A DNA stretch of 64,000 nucleotides, from NCBI GenBank assembly GCA_034440635.1, contig JAOTON010001607.1:62001-126000 (forward strand), read 5' to 3'. Below, piece after piece: positions 24,282 through 35,513 of the stretch. The number at the start of each line of letters is the position of its first letter. Positions within the stretch are counted from its first letter, which is position 1. Origin of the DNA: Lepas anatifera. Its lineage: Eukaryota; Arthropoda; Thecostraca; Lepadidae. Made by a program: the position numbers and the translations under genes. The notes below the pieces were generated by a model, which was not told the DNA's origin, ran no database searches, and saw nothing but the letters and a program-made list of their open reading frames with translations.

Positions 24282-24286
24282 CGTCG

Positions 24287-26461
24287 CTGGAGGCGATTTC
24301 AACTTCTGCCTGGATGTTTCCATGGACAGAGAGACCGCGGCTCAGCGTATACGAAACAATGACAAATGTAGGAAGAGACTGTTCCAATATATTTGCGATA
24401 AAAATCTCGTAGATGTTTGGCGTGAACTGAACCCTCAAACTAGGCAGTACACGTTCATAAGACAAAATCCACCTTCAAAATCCCGCATTGACTTCTTTCT
24501 CGTAAATGACGATATCCTAGAAGTAAGAGATGCCGTAAATTCAGACATGCGAGACGGCTACATCTCCGATCACAAAATGATCACAATGTCATTATATATT
24601 CCAACCTTTTTGACAAGAAAATCTTATTGGAAACTTAATAATGATATGGTAAAGGATGAAGAGTTTGTCACTATGGTGCGTAGAAAACTTTCCGAAATAT
24701 ACGTGATAATCAGTCGGACTCTATACCACAGTCGACACTAATGCAGACCGTACTGTGTGTCCTCAGAAGTCACATCATTAAGTTTGCAGCTCATAAAAGC
24801 AGGACGCCGAAAAATACTAACAGAAAACAAATTAAATGAGCCGGATAATAATTATCCTCAAAACGAAGAACGCCTTTCAACGCTAAAAGAACAAAGACAT
24901 AATTTAATCACCGATCTAGCCCGTAAGGGATTGTTCCTCTCAAAAGTCCAGTGGAGGGGCCTGGCAGAGAGGGGAACAAAATATTTTCATGGACTAACAA
25001 AACGCAACAGGGGCAGGGCGATATGCAAAACCATGTATGCAAATAAGATAGGGGACGATGGAAAAAGGTTTTGATAACTGATACAAAAGCTATGCTGCAG
25101 GAAGGAAAGGATTATTTCGAAAGCCTGTATAAGCAATCAATAATGCAAGGGGATTGTCAGCCATTTTTAGTGGGAGTGGAACAACTTATCTGCATGGATA
25201 AAGAGGAATGCGAAGGACCCTTAAGCATGGATGAGCTAACGTATGCTGCATCGGTCTTGCGGAACAATACCTCACCCGGCCCATCTGAGTATACCGGAGA
25301 GTTTTATAAATACTTTTGGCCTGAGCTGAAAGGGTTGGTTTTTAATGAATGTAACGAGATTACCAAAATCGGAAAAATGTAAAAAAAATATAAAGTCCAG
25401 CGTTACTATTCTAATCCCAAAAAAAGATAATAGACTAGTCGAAAACCAGCGTCCCATAAGCCTCCTAAATACTTTATACAAAATAGTTACTAAATGTCTG
25501 GCTATTCGTCTCGGAAGAGTCATAAAAAATTGTATAAACGAAGACCAATCAGGATCTATCAAAGGTCGATATATTGGTGAGAATGTAAGATTGGTATTAG
25601 ACATCATTGACCACTGCAACGAAGTAAGACTTTCCGCTTTAATTCTAGCGTGTGACATTAAACAAGCTTATGATTGTATGGATTGGGATTACCTAAAAAG
25701 GGCAATCGCATCCTTTGGCTTCGGAGAGGCGCTTAAGAAATGGATTAAGATATTATATGATTCAGATCCAAGTTGTGCCGCTACAGCCAGGGATCAAATT
25801 AATGGTATGTTATCTGAACCATAATTAATTGAAAGGGGCCTGAGGCAAGGGTGCCCGGCCACCTGCTTGCTATTTTTGCTTGGATTCGAGCCACTCCTGC
25901 AACGTATCAGGAAATCATGTAACGTAAAAGGACTGACGTTTCTTGATGATGAAGTTAAGATTTTGGCATACGCTGACGACGCAACACTGGTGATCGATGG
26001 AACACCACGTTCACCTAAAACCTGTCTCAAAATATTTGACGATTTCAAATCAGTCTCTGGGCTACAGTTGAATACGATAAAAACCAAGCTATGTGGATAG
26101 GGGAAAACGCAAAGCAAAAGCTACCTATTCAAACTGATCCGTGCATTAGCTGGCCAACGTGTCCAATTGAAATTTTGGGGGTTAAGATCTGCAACGAACC
26201 AAATGCCGACACTGCTTTGATAAATTACAAGAGCAAGTTAAATCCGATAAAAATGAGATTGAGTGTTTGGAATGGTAAAAGCCTTACCCCATTCGGACGA
26301 ATTCATTTACTCAAATCTGAAATCCTGTTTCAGCTAGTATACCTCTTAACGGTGCTTCCAGAGCCAAATTCGGAAATTTTCAAAGAAATTGAAACACAGA
26401 TGCTTAGCTTTGTTTGGGGAGGAAAGCGTGACAAAATTAAAAGAGCTACCCTCAAATCTAA
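24287..26461 (+). pseudogene. LINE ORF2: endonuclease second half, reverse transcriptase
   Basis: Starts VAGGDFNFCLDV and holds the catalytic SDH of the endonuclease (YISDHKMITMSL). After stops at 24741 and 25074-25080 comes the linker (NTSPGPSEYTGEFYKYFWPE). Then the reverse transcriptase: TILIPKKDN and QRPISLLNTLYK, DIKQAYDCMDW, a stop near 25823, GLRQGCPATCLLFLLGFEP and LAYADDATLVIDG with the catalytic YADD intact. From 26091 another frame gives LGVKICNEPN, GRIHLLKSEILFQLVYLL and FVWGGKRDK. Sequence is lost at about 26461, next to the minus-strand Gypsy copy. Five or more frame breaks make it inactive. Zf-RVT is missing. Confidence 0.9.
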
Positions 26462-26567
26462 ACCTCCGACGCACTCTGAGAATCCGACACACGACGACCT
26501 TCGCATAACGCACGATCGGGCGGCAGTACTGCCGCTGGAGACGACGCTCCGGGTGGCGCCACCGATA

Positions 26568-27939
26568 TCAGCGCTCCTCCCCTGGTGACGTCGCCGGCAG
26601 CGTGCGCTCGACGACCGGTACCTCAGCTGGTGTTTTCGTCGGTGAGGATCTCGCGATCACTTGGTCCAGATGTCGCTGAATGACACGGCCGTCCTGGAGC
26701 CGTACCGTGACCTTTGCGCCTGAGCAAGCCACGCACTGGCCGGGCAGCCATCGCGTCCCCCGCTCCACCCCAGCCAGACTGGAGACCTGCGATACGAGAA
26801 CAGACATGCCGGGCAGTATTGTGCGATCCTCAGTTTTACTATCATACCGTGCTTTCATTGCCTGCTGAGCATCCACCACCCGGTCCTGAAGGCTCGGAAT
26901 CAAACAGTCCATGCGCGTTCTTAAGCGCCGGCCCATCATCAACTCAGCTGGCGTCATATTGGTGGTGCTGTGGGGCGTCGATCGGTAAGAAAACGAAAAA
27001 CGCGACAGTTTTGTGTGCATAGTCCCTCCTTGCTGCTTCCGGAGGCCCTGTTTAACTGTTTGTTGTACAGCTCTTTCAGCCAGCCCATTGCTTTTCGGAG
27101 AGAGAGGAGCATTTAACAGGTTCCGGATGCCATTCTGAGCACAAAATGTCTGGAAGGCCGGAGCTGTAAAACACTGAGCATTATCAGACACGATCACTTT
27201 TGGAATGCCCCAGCAAGCAAAAGACTTCCGGAGCTCTTCAATAGTAACTTCTGCTGTGGATCGTGTTGTTACGTGCACATCAATCCATTTTGTGCAGGCG
27301 TCGACGACCACCAGCAGCATGTGTCCATTGATGGGGCCACAATAATCGATGTGTATCCTCTCGTAGGGCCGGGTTGGCCATGCCCATGGGCTCAGTGGAG
27401 CATATGGCGCTGCTCTACGAAATTTCTGACAGACTGAGCAGCTCTTAACCATCTGTGTGATGTCCATGTCCATGTTTGGCCACCATACATACATTCGAGC
27501 AAAGCTCTTAGAGTGACTTTCACCCATGTGTCCTTCATGTATCAACTGCAAAATTTGTTCCTGTAACTTCGGCGGCACAACGACCCGAGATCCCCACATC
27601 AAGCATCCCTCGTGAATGCTGAGCTCACCTTGCTTGCTGCGATACGAACCAAACTTAGGCGGCAGCTTGATGGCTTCCTCCGGCCAGCCCTCTCGAGTGA
27701 AGCGCAGCACCGAGCTCAGGGTGGGGTCTCGCTCTGTCGACAGGCGGATCATGGCAGCAGTCACTGGAGAGGCATCCATGAACTCCAGCAGGTGCACAGT
27801 CTCAGCGGGTGTCGGTAGCTGCTGGTTGGATCCTGTGGGTACAGGCAGGCGGCTGAGACCATCACAATGGCCCTGTCTTGATCCCTGTACATATTCAAGC
27901 CTGTACTTATATCCAGACAGGAGCAACGCCCATCTGGTT
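26568..27939 (-). pseudogene. Gypsy pol: integrase
   Basis: A 452-codon open frame. In order: the end of RNase H/linker (SGYKYRLEYVQG, CDGLSRLP), the H-H-C-C zinc-binding module (HEGHMGESHSKSF, CSVCQKF), the DDE core with first Asp in RIHIDYCGPI, second Asp in VIVSDNAQCF and Glu in SNGLAERAVQQ, and a C-terminal basic region ending PATSPGEER. It is the most intact coding stretch of the window. No 3' LTR lies beyond 26568; about 100 bp further is LINE sequence, so the end is deleted. Its upstream partner (RNase H) lies at 32676, beyond a 4.7-kb insertion. Confidence 0.92.
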
Positions 27940-28338
27940 TAGGGTAATAGAGGACGGGTACACCAAAGTTTAGTAGTGCAAGCCGCTAGATAAGCGGATC
28001 AAAAATACAAAAATATAGCTGTATTGCCACAATTTTCTCTTCAAAATTAAAAAATGTCTCGAACGTGATGAAAACAACAGCTAAAAAGCTCAAAAAAGAA
28101 AATTAAATGTATTTTTGTCTCCATCATTTAGGAGAAACTGGTAGATTCCTCCAAATTTCTTCCAAACTAAGACTAAATATGGGCGCTCCAAAATAGCGGC
28201 AAACTCTGTGCTTTTTGTTCACTCAGTTTTCAATAGAAATTGACAACAATTAGGTATCGCGGGCATTTTGTTTGTTGCAAAGCTATTTATTAGACAGTTT
28301 GGTTTGCAGCGGATGTGAATTAAATTACGAAAACTTAC

Positions 28339-28568
28339 CGGGAATGATTGCAGTCAGTTTGAACCCTCTCTCCTTTATCTTTTTTTAAGGAAAAGGCATT
28401 TTTGTTCTCAAGAGTCAAGATACTGACTGCGTGTTGGGCCATATTTGTGTGACAAAAAAGGAACTCACTAAATAGAGTGAGTTCTTGCAGCTTGTTAAAA
28501 CAAGTGATTGGAGTCCAATTTGTGGAGAAGCCTTTCTTCCTTCCTGAGTTCTTGGTCAAAAGTTCAAT
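28339..28568 (-). other. Exon-like open segment, unassigned
   Basis: On the minus strand an open frame of about 75 codons lies between CCTAG (acceptor-like, 28569-28570) and a strong donor GTAAGT (28333-28338). The peptide includes NSGRKKGFSTNWTPITCFNK and matches no family I know. The plus strand also shows a good acceptor (pyrimidine run before 28390) and donor (CAGGTAAGT at 28574) but its frames have stops. Could be an exon of the inserted element or chance. Confidence 0.3.
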
Positions 28569-29059
28569 CTAGGCAGGTAAGTTTGTATTCTGACTCCACA
28601 CTGAATTATTTTGGTTACCTAACAACTCTGATTGCCTGGTTTGCTTTAGTTTGAAGACTAGCAACAGCTATATTGCACTCTGTAAACCAGAATAGAGATG
28701 AAGTGAGGTGAAATCAGTTAAACCTGTGCAAGGTTTCAGTAGTGTTTATGTTTTTTGTGGAGCGGCTGCAGCATCAATTGTAGTCTACGATGGAACACAT
28801 TCCTTGTTTTTGGTGTGTTCTCCTAGATGTGTGACATGTGGACTCTGATATCAAGGCAGCATTGAGTAATCCAAAAATTCTTTCTGATGTGGAAAAGAAA
28901 ATGGTATTTTTTCTGGTCCTGTTGCAGCTGTGATCCAAAAACTTATTAAGTGTGATTTCTTGAGACGCTAACTTGTGAAAACTTTCATATGTGATGCGTC
29001 TTGGGTACCAGCAGTGAGCTATTTCCAGCTGTCAAGATTGCTTAACTGCTAAGAGTGAC

Positions 29060-29640
29060 TTTGTAGGTTATTGAGTTGCAGTACTTGTTTTTTATAGGTG
29101 TAAGAAATAGTCCCAGTTTCCATTCATAGTCGAGCGTGGCCACACATAGTTTTCGGATGCAATCAATATGCTTAGAGCTTTTGGCAATGGTAACCATTTT
29201 CAATCCAGTTCTTGTAAATCCACATCCAACAAGATCTGGCAGGATTTGGCATTGTGATGGTAAAGATTTCCCTTACAGTGCAGAGATAAAGGAGAGTTGA
29301 CTGGAGAGGGTATAACTTTCTTTTTTATTAGACAAAACTAAACAAAACAAAATTGTATCAACACTTCAGAAAAACATCAGTAACAAAATTCATCGACAGA
29401 ACAGTCAACCCTTAAACAAAACTTTAAACATTTGTGAAGGGAGAGTGAAAGAAAACTTGAATGGTGTACCAGAAATGTTGACATATTCAAGATTGAAGTG
29501 TTCTATTGGTTACAGATCCTTTTGTATCCAGCCAAAGTGCCATCGAAACCGTGTTTGCTGTATCCTGAATCTCAGGTCTATCTGAATCGCCTCTAGCCCA
29601 TGGAAACTGAGCCTTTAAGTTACAAATTAGTTAAGAAATA
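29060..29640 (-). other. Possible 3' exons and polyadenylation signal, unassigned
   Basis: About 29487-29620 (minus) is an open segment of about 43 codons containing ALWLDTKGSVTNRTLQS and ending in TGA. It is followed by AT-rich DNA and AATAAA at 29324-29329. A separate stretch of about 70 codons (GCGFTRTGLKMVTIAKSSK) lies at about 29050-29260, beyond that signal. No family is recognised, so no function is suggested. Confidence 0.25.
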
Positions 29641-30719
29641 GATGAGAAAAAACAGTTTGGTAGGACTAGGTACAAAATTTGATATGTTTATAAAGAGCTG
29701 CAAAAGTCGGCAGAATAGCATGACTCCTGACAGAAAATTTGAATATTTTGTCTGTGGGTACTAAACCAGAACTGGTATCCCACTTGGACATAGTGAAATT
29801 CAATCTAAGTGCAATTCCCCAAGCTGATTAGTCTTGCCAAGTTGGGATTGTGTGTGTGCACATTTTTAGCTGCATTGCAAGAGAGATGCATGTAGTTTTG
29901 TCTAGATGCATATAGTTGCATGCAGGTGTAGTTCACCTGAAGATTGTCTTGGACCGAATCATTGAGTTTTACCCTTTCCTGATTTTTTTAGCTAATTGTT
30001 ATCCTTATCCGCACTGTGCGTAGCCTTTTTGTTTCCTTCATTGTAGCTTTGGTCTAGACATGGAGTTTTAGTTCACACACACACACTCACCCACACACAG
30101 TTTTAGTCTATGGACAGACCATGCCACGTCTCATCTGTGCTTTTGCACCGATTTTCTGTGGCAAAAGTACAGCACTGTCTGCACAGGACTGTCGTGGCAA
30201 AAGCACTGTCCCTTCGCGTTCATTTTTTTTTTTTTGCTCATTCTAGCAGTGTCTCTGGCAGTGTACTGCGTGGGTTTTAGCTTTTGATCCTGGTCTGGGG
30301 TTTTTCTTTTTTTCTTTTAGAATTTCAAGTACTGACTACACTGCACACTTTTTAATGAATTGTTTTCATTTTTTAGTCACTGCAAACAAGTTTGCGCCAT
30401 TGAAATGTATTGGGCAAGCTACACTACGCAAAAGGAGAAAACGAAAAACGTCCTTAAAAACGATAAAAATGTCCTCATGAAACGATAAAATGTAGTTGAA
30501 AAGCAAGAAGTGACAAACTATTTAGTTTGGTATTTGAGCCGTATTTCGTTTGTTCACTTTATGATTGTTGTTTACGAGTGTGAGGAAGTTATTATAGTCC
30601 TTACTGGAGCAATTGGCGGCGTTGTGGGGTGGTTAATCAAATATTGAAGATATTTGGATAATTATTGTGTATGCTAGGAAGACCGCATTGTGACATTTGG
30701 CAATACACTTGCGTGGAAT
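29641..30719. other. No recognisable gene; short CA tract
   Basis: AT-rich, with a degenerate (CA)n tract at about 30074-30100 and near repeats of GGCAAAAG(C/T)AC at 30160-30210. Nothing else is seen. Confidence 0.45.
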
Positions 30720-31020
30720 CAGTGGTAGATCCAGGACTTCATTTTGAGGTGGGGAGGGGGCTAGTGGACTCGAGCACCACCCACCAGCGCCTCACATCAG
30801 TCTCTGCCTATGCACTCTCTGTATATGCCAGGCTGGCTAATAAAACCAATCTTGGAATGACGAAATGATGTAATGCGTTACAGACGAACACATATAGCCT
30901 CTCCAGCTGAAGTGTCCTAAAACTCAACTTATCATCAGTCTCCGCCTATGCATTAGCTATAGGCACTTAAACATGGAGGGGGGCTTGAGGCCTTAGCCCT
31001 CTGCCTCGTATCCACCACTG
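30720..31020. mobile_element. Short hAT-type element (CAGTGGTAGATCC ends)
   Basis: Begins CAGTGGTAGATCCAGGA and ends TATCCACCACTG, an inverted pair of about 12 bp. The flanking octamers CGTGGAAT and CACGGAAG agree at 5 of 8, as in a decayed 8-bp duplication. CAGTGG(C/T)GGATCC-type ends are common in non-autonomous hAT elements. About 301 bp, non-coding. Confidence 0.6.
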
Positions 31021-31637
31021 CACGGAAGCTACCTATGAGTGATCAGTAGATATTGCATTCAGATGGTATCTTTTGAATGCGGATGTTTGCAGTGTGAAAA
31101 ATCGCAGGTGCCTGAACTTTTGCATTCTGGTTGACGTAGGCGGATCTAGGGAGGGTTGGTCCAGGGCCCCAGGTGGATGCAGGGAGTTTGTCCAATGTCC
31201 TTCAGATTTTTGTGAAGTATATTTCGAATTTGATGATTGGATGTTGGTTTAAGACTAAGTTTGCTTCCTTTTCTTGTCGAGTTTCTTGCCGCTTCGTGAA
31301 AAAGCGAAGTTATCGCCAAACTACATAGAACAATTCCCGTGTCATCTTTATGAAAAACATATTGAAAGCTTTATTTGAGGCATCTAAAAATTATGTTTTC
31401 CCCGCAGACGTGGAAATCCAAAAAGTAACGTCGTGTAAAAATTGCAGATTATCACTATCTACGCAGTTTTACGCAGACACGGTAAATTGAGGACAGGTAT
31501 TGGTCCTAAAATTTCCAGAGTTCATCCGTGCGTTTATTATATTTAAGAAAGTAGTTCGGTCAGAGATGCCTTTTTCATCCATTGGTATTTGACCAGAGAC
31601 AACTTCAGAAATTCCCCCTTTCCCTGGTGACGTTTTA
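31021..31637. other. Non-coding; GTAGGCGGATCTAGG fragment
   Basis: About 31136-31185 starts GTAGGCGGATCTAGGGAGGG, a piece of the same short-element group as 31638-31901. The rest has no visible feature. Confidence 0.45.
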
Positions 31638-31901
31638 CATAGGCAGATCTAGGATTGCCGATCGGGGGGGCACCTTCCCGAGGGGGGCGCCATCCGGTCC
31701 GGGGTCGCCACTTTTGACGGGCAAAACCTATCAGATGGGCGCAAAATCCCTATCGGTGGGTGCCGATTTTCGCATCCTGGGGGAGGGGGAAGGGGTGGGA
31801 AGCGACATTTCAGGAGGCGCCGTGATAATTTCAGGGGGTGCCGAGGGTCGATCATGGGGGAGAAAACGTGCCCTCCTTGCCCACCCCTGGATCCGCCTAT
31901 G
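31638..31901. mobile_element. Short hAT-type element with perfect 8-bp duplication
   Basis: 264 bp with inverted ends CATAGGCAGATCTAGG and CCTGGATCCGCCTATG, flanked on both sides by ACGTTTTA (31630-31637 and 31902-31909). The inner part is G-rich and encodes nothing. Relatives: 15062, 31136, 30720, 39725, 49899 and 61690. Confidence 0.88.
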
Positions 31902-32080
31902 ACGTTTTATTATCATTGGTATATTAGTCGGTGTTGTTCGAAACGGTTCGCTAACAGCCAAAATATTGTCCAGGCGCCCCAAATGATGAGGGGCTGATCA
32001 GAAAGGGAATTATAACTCAAAACGAAACAGGGAACCATGCTGCCTCCTCTATTGGCTGTTGGTGTGTCATTAAGCCGGAC

Positions 32081-32395
32081 AATTATTATTATTATCATTA
32101 GATGACTGCTGGCATTCCTTGCTTTGCCCCGTTGGTATTCCATATTGCCCGCTTCTCCCAATTTGGCAAGTGGATAACAAAGTGGCAGCTCTATCTTTGG
32201 TCATGTAGTGAAACATCTGAATGCTCACGAAGAGTTCTAAGCACTCCCTTGATTGAGTAAAAAACAACCATATCACTCGCAGTGCTCCACCCAGTGGTTA
32301 AAAGCGGAAGCCGAGACTGGGATTCGAACTCACCATCCTCTGACTTATAGACCATCGCTCTAACCGCTGCGCTACGCGACCGCCGGCGTACGGGG
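32081..32395 (-). mobile_element. tRNA-derived SINE, second family
   Basis: On the minus strand a tRNA-like head shows an A box (TAGCGCAGCGG) and a B box (AGTTCGAATCC) about 40 bp apart, followed by a body of about 230 bp and a tail of (AAT/ATT) repeats at 32081-32100. It differs from the 9.3-kb SINE in body and tail. Target duplication not clear. Confidence 0.78.
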
Positions 32396-32675
32396 TGTAC
32401 GCCGGGAAATTTGCGGCTTACATTTGCATGGTTCTCGGAAATCGATTTTTTTAGGTATTTATGTACATCTGACATAAAAATACCAAATGGAAAGTGGAAA
32501 GGGCAGGGAACAGGCCTTCCAATGACGACGTTATATTTGTTCCAACAGCCATAGGCTGTGGCTAGCACGTGGTTGAAAATGAGCAATTTAACACGTAAGC
32601 CCTATGGAGCAGTCGCATTTGTACGCCGTAACAGTATATTGCTGCCAACTAACTTTGGAGGGGGCTGATCTGGTT

Positions 32676-33819
32676 ACCCGTGGCGAAGCCATGAGAGATA
32701 GAGGCTTATTTAGGCCCAACATTCCTAGCAGTGGCTTGTGATCAGTTTTAATGGTAAATTCCCGTCCTGCCAAGTAGAAATGGAACCGTCGGACTCCAGC
32801 GATGACAGCCAGTCCCTCCCTATCCGTTTGGGAGTATCGTTGCTCTGCTCCTGTGAGCGATCGAGAATAAAATGCCACAGGCCGTTCCCCGAGGCGCTTG
32901 TCGACAATACTTAAGACACAGCCCAGCCCATAAGGGCTGGCGTCGTAAGCCAGGACCACCGGTGCGGTCTCATCAAAATGGGCCAATACTTGGGCAGATT
33001 TTAGGTCCTTCCCTGTCTGGAAAGCGTTCTCCTGATCCCGACCCCACACCCATGGCTGATTTTTCTTCAATAAACTGTACAAGGGCGCCAAAACGCTGGC
33101 CAAGTTCCTAAAAAACTTGGAGTGGTAATTTATCAACCCCAGCCATGCCTGCAGCTCGCGCAGGTTACGGGGCGGTGGTGCATTCTGCACCGCACTGACC
33201 TTTTCTGCCGTTGGCTTTACCCCGTCCGCTCCGATGCGGTGGCCCAGATAGGTGATGGAGGATACGCCAAACCGACACTTCTTCCGCTGCAGGGTCAAGT
33301 TGGCCTCCGACAGCCGCTGCAGCACCTCCTTGAGTGCCTTCAGGTGAGCCTGTGGATCGGATCCGGACACGACCACATCATCCAAAAAATACCTATATTG
33401 GGGATACCGGCCAGTAAGGTCTCCATATACCGCTGAAATATTCCGGGGGCACTGGAATATCCGTAGCCTAGTCTAGTCGGGACTAGTATACCTCTGTGAG
33501 TATTGATGGCGAGGTATTTTGCGCTGTTCTTTTCCAAAGGCAGTTGCATATATGCGCTTTTTAGGTCTAACTGACTAAAAATCTTAGATCCCTGAAACTT
33601 GGTATACAGTTCCTCGGTCTTTGGTAGGGGATATGATTCCAGAGGGGTCACTTTGTTTGCCGTCAAACGGTAGTCACCGCAAATACGGATCTCACCTGAA
33701 GCTTTCGGCACCGTTACAATTGGAGCGGCAAATTCACTCCATTTCACGGGCACCAGCAGTCCAGCGTCGATTTGCCTTTGAAGTTCTGCGTCGACTTGCT
33801 CACGGTATGCCAACGGCAC
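32676..33819 (-). pseudogene. Gypsy pol: reverse transcriptase and RNase H
   Basis: From 33819 down to about 33360: VPVKWSEFAAPIVTVPKA, ICGDYRLTANK, FSQLDLKSAYMQLPL and GIFQRYMETLLAG. A one-base frame change near 33360 leads to the MDDVVVSG catalytic loop, YLGHRIG and LGLINYHSKF, and then RNase H with VLAYDASPYGLG, SRSLTGAEQRYSQTDREGLA and FTIKTDHKPLLGML. The frame runs on to the insertion point at 32675 and continues at 27939. Apart from the frameshift the catalytic residues are present. Confidence 0.92.
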
Positions 33820-34448
33820 CGTTCTGGGCTTGTAAAGATCGGCGCTACTGATGGGTCAACGGGAATGCTTACTTCACAATCCTTGGCGCAACCAAGCTCC
33901 TCCTTGAATACCTCGGGGTAACTGTCAACTAGTGATTCAACATCAGGATCGGTTGACACTTTGCAAATACTTTTCCAGTCCAACTTTATATCTTGCAGCC
34001 AATTCCGGCCAAAAAGTAAGGGTCCACTGCCGCCCAGCACCACTAATGGGAAGCTTATAGGATGAACCCTGATACAACACATCCACCGTGGCCTTTCCAC
34101 GGACATCCAGTCTCTCACCTGAGAAAGTGCGCAAAAGCATGCTGCGCGGTTGCAGCCACTTACTCCCCGTCGGCCACAGCTCCATGAAGCGGTTGAAGCA
34201 GCACACTGACACAGATGCCCCAGTGTCCAGTTCCATCTGCACACACTTGCCATTAATTGTCACATCCACGAGAATAGGTGGCTGTCCTTTTCCTAATGCT
34301 CCTCCACCGCCACAGCGGAAAAGGTCCCCAATAACTGCATCATCGGTACCATCATGATCTACGTCATGGGCTTCTTCCGAATCCTCCCGCTGAGCTCCCT
34401 GTTCAGATAGGCCCAGACTATTTACAGTGCCGGCCCGGTGAGCAGCAC
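33820..34448 (-). pseudogene. Gypsy pol: aspartic protease, frameshifted
   Basis: 34269-33943 holds VQMELDTGASVSVCCF, the D-T-G active site of a retropepsin. The end of the domain (LLFGRNWLQDIKLDW) is in another frame (34253-33744), so there is a frameshift near 34000. This second frame continues to SYPEVFKEELGCAKDCEV, the linker before the reverse transcriptase. Confidence 0.87.
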
Positions 34449-35210
34449 TAGAATGTCCATAGCGACCGCACTGGAAACAACGTTTTCGCTTGAAAAAAAC
34501 AATCAGACTCTTTGTGCCTTCTCCCCAGACATCGCCAACACTGATCCTGTTTCCTCTCCCCCTCCGAATTTTTCTTACTGTTGGATAATCCCTGACGCCG
34601 CCCCTGCTCAGGCCCGGCAGCTTCTAGCCGCTGCACCGTCACCGGCTGCTCCTGCTACGGCGTCCGCTGCTCCACTGCTCCGCTCAGCTCCAGCAGGTTC
34701 CGACCCGCCGTCTCCATGGCGACCGCCATCTCCGTTGCCTTCTGCAAATCCAGCTGTGGTTCTGCCAGTAAAGGACTCTGTATGGCATCTGACTTAATGC
34801 CACATACCAGTCTGTCCCGAATCATCTCATTAAGAAAAGTACCAAACTGGCAGTCACCGGCCAGTTGCCTCAGCCTGGCTATGTAGCTCTGCAAAGACTC
34901 TGTTGGAAGACGGCAGCAGGTATGAAAACGGAAGCGAGCAACTGTCACTGAAGGCCTGGGATGAAAATGAGCCGTTAACTTCTCAACAATCTGGGTATAC
35001 GATGCAACAGCTGGTTTGATAGGAGATAACAGGGATCGTACGGTACCGTATGTTTTTGAGCCCATGTTGCACAGCAGTGTCGATGTCTTCTTTCGCTCAT
35101 CTTCGATATCGTTAGAAACAAAATAGGCTTCTAAACGTTCCACATACTCTTCCCAGTTATCTTCACCAAGGTTAAATTCGTCCACTCGGCCGACTGGCAT
35201 GTTCCCGCGA
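34400..35210 (-). pseudogene. Gypsy gag (copy Y) with two zinc knuckles
   Basis: The probable start is the Met in MPVGRVDEFNLGEDNWEEYV at about 35205. The capsid-like region runs to about 34655 with LEAYFVSNDIEDERK and ESLQSYIARLRQLAGDC. After a frame change, 34640-34430 carries CWRCLGRRHKESDC (CX2CX4HX4C) and CFQCGRYGHSSAAH, whose last ligand is His instead of Cys. It lies directly upstream of the protease on the same strand and belongs with it. Confidence 0.83.
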
Positions 35211-35513
35211 GAAAATAATCCTGATCGCCAATATTCCGAGCGCACATCACACGTCCGTGCTCCGGTCAAGACTGTATTGTCCCCAAGCTTTGGCATACAC
35301 GGCGACATGCTGCCCCCGGCTATCACGTGACCATACAGTGGCGGTTGAGCGCAGAGGCGCGCTCAGGTCATCACATACGGGATCAGAGATAACTTGCTGA
35401 GACTCGGTTGCAACATTGCTCGCATGCACATCTACCGGACTCGCCAACTGAGACGCACCAGACCCGGCTTCAACACTCGGACAGCCCGCTTCGCTTGCCA
35501 TCAAATCTTTATT
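35211..35513 (-). other. Junction between two gag regions
   Basis: Open on the minus strand (MASEAGCPSVEAGSG) but with no recognisable domain. No LTR is seen here, although two different gag genes meet. Confidence 0.4.

Larger units (their letters stand above)
27940..32667. mobile_element. 4.7-kb insertion with 8-bp target duplication in Gypsy pol
   Basis: The 8-mer ATCTGGTT lies at 27932-27939 and again at 32668-32675. Removing one copy plus the insert restores the Gypsy frame exactly between RNase H and integrase. The ends are TAGGGTAATAGAGG and, inverted, CAGCCCCCTCC; they share only a loose CCAAAGTT core about 10-30 bp in, so terminal repeats are poor. Eight-base duplications fit hAT or P-type elements. 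Inside are exon-like signals (minus strand), two hAT-type short elements and a tRNA SINE. The transposase is not recognisable. Confidence 0.65.

Noticed and set aside
32305..32395. Functional tRNA gene with B box AGTTCGAATCC
   Set aside because: It continues into a SINE body and ATT-repeat tail; acceptor stem pairing is not visible.
32872..33436. Plus-strand open frames over the Gypsy reverse transcriptase
   Set aside because: They are antisense shadows of the minus-strand pol.
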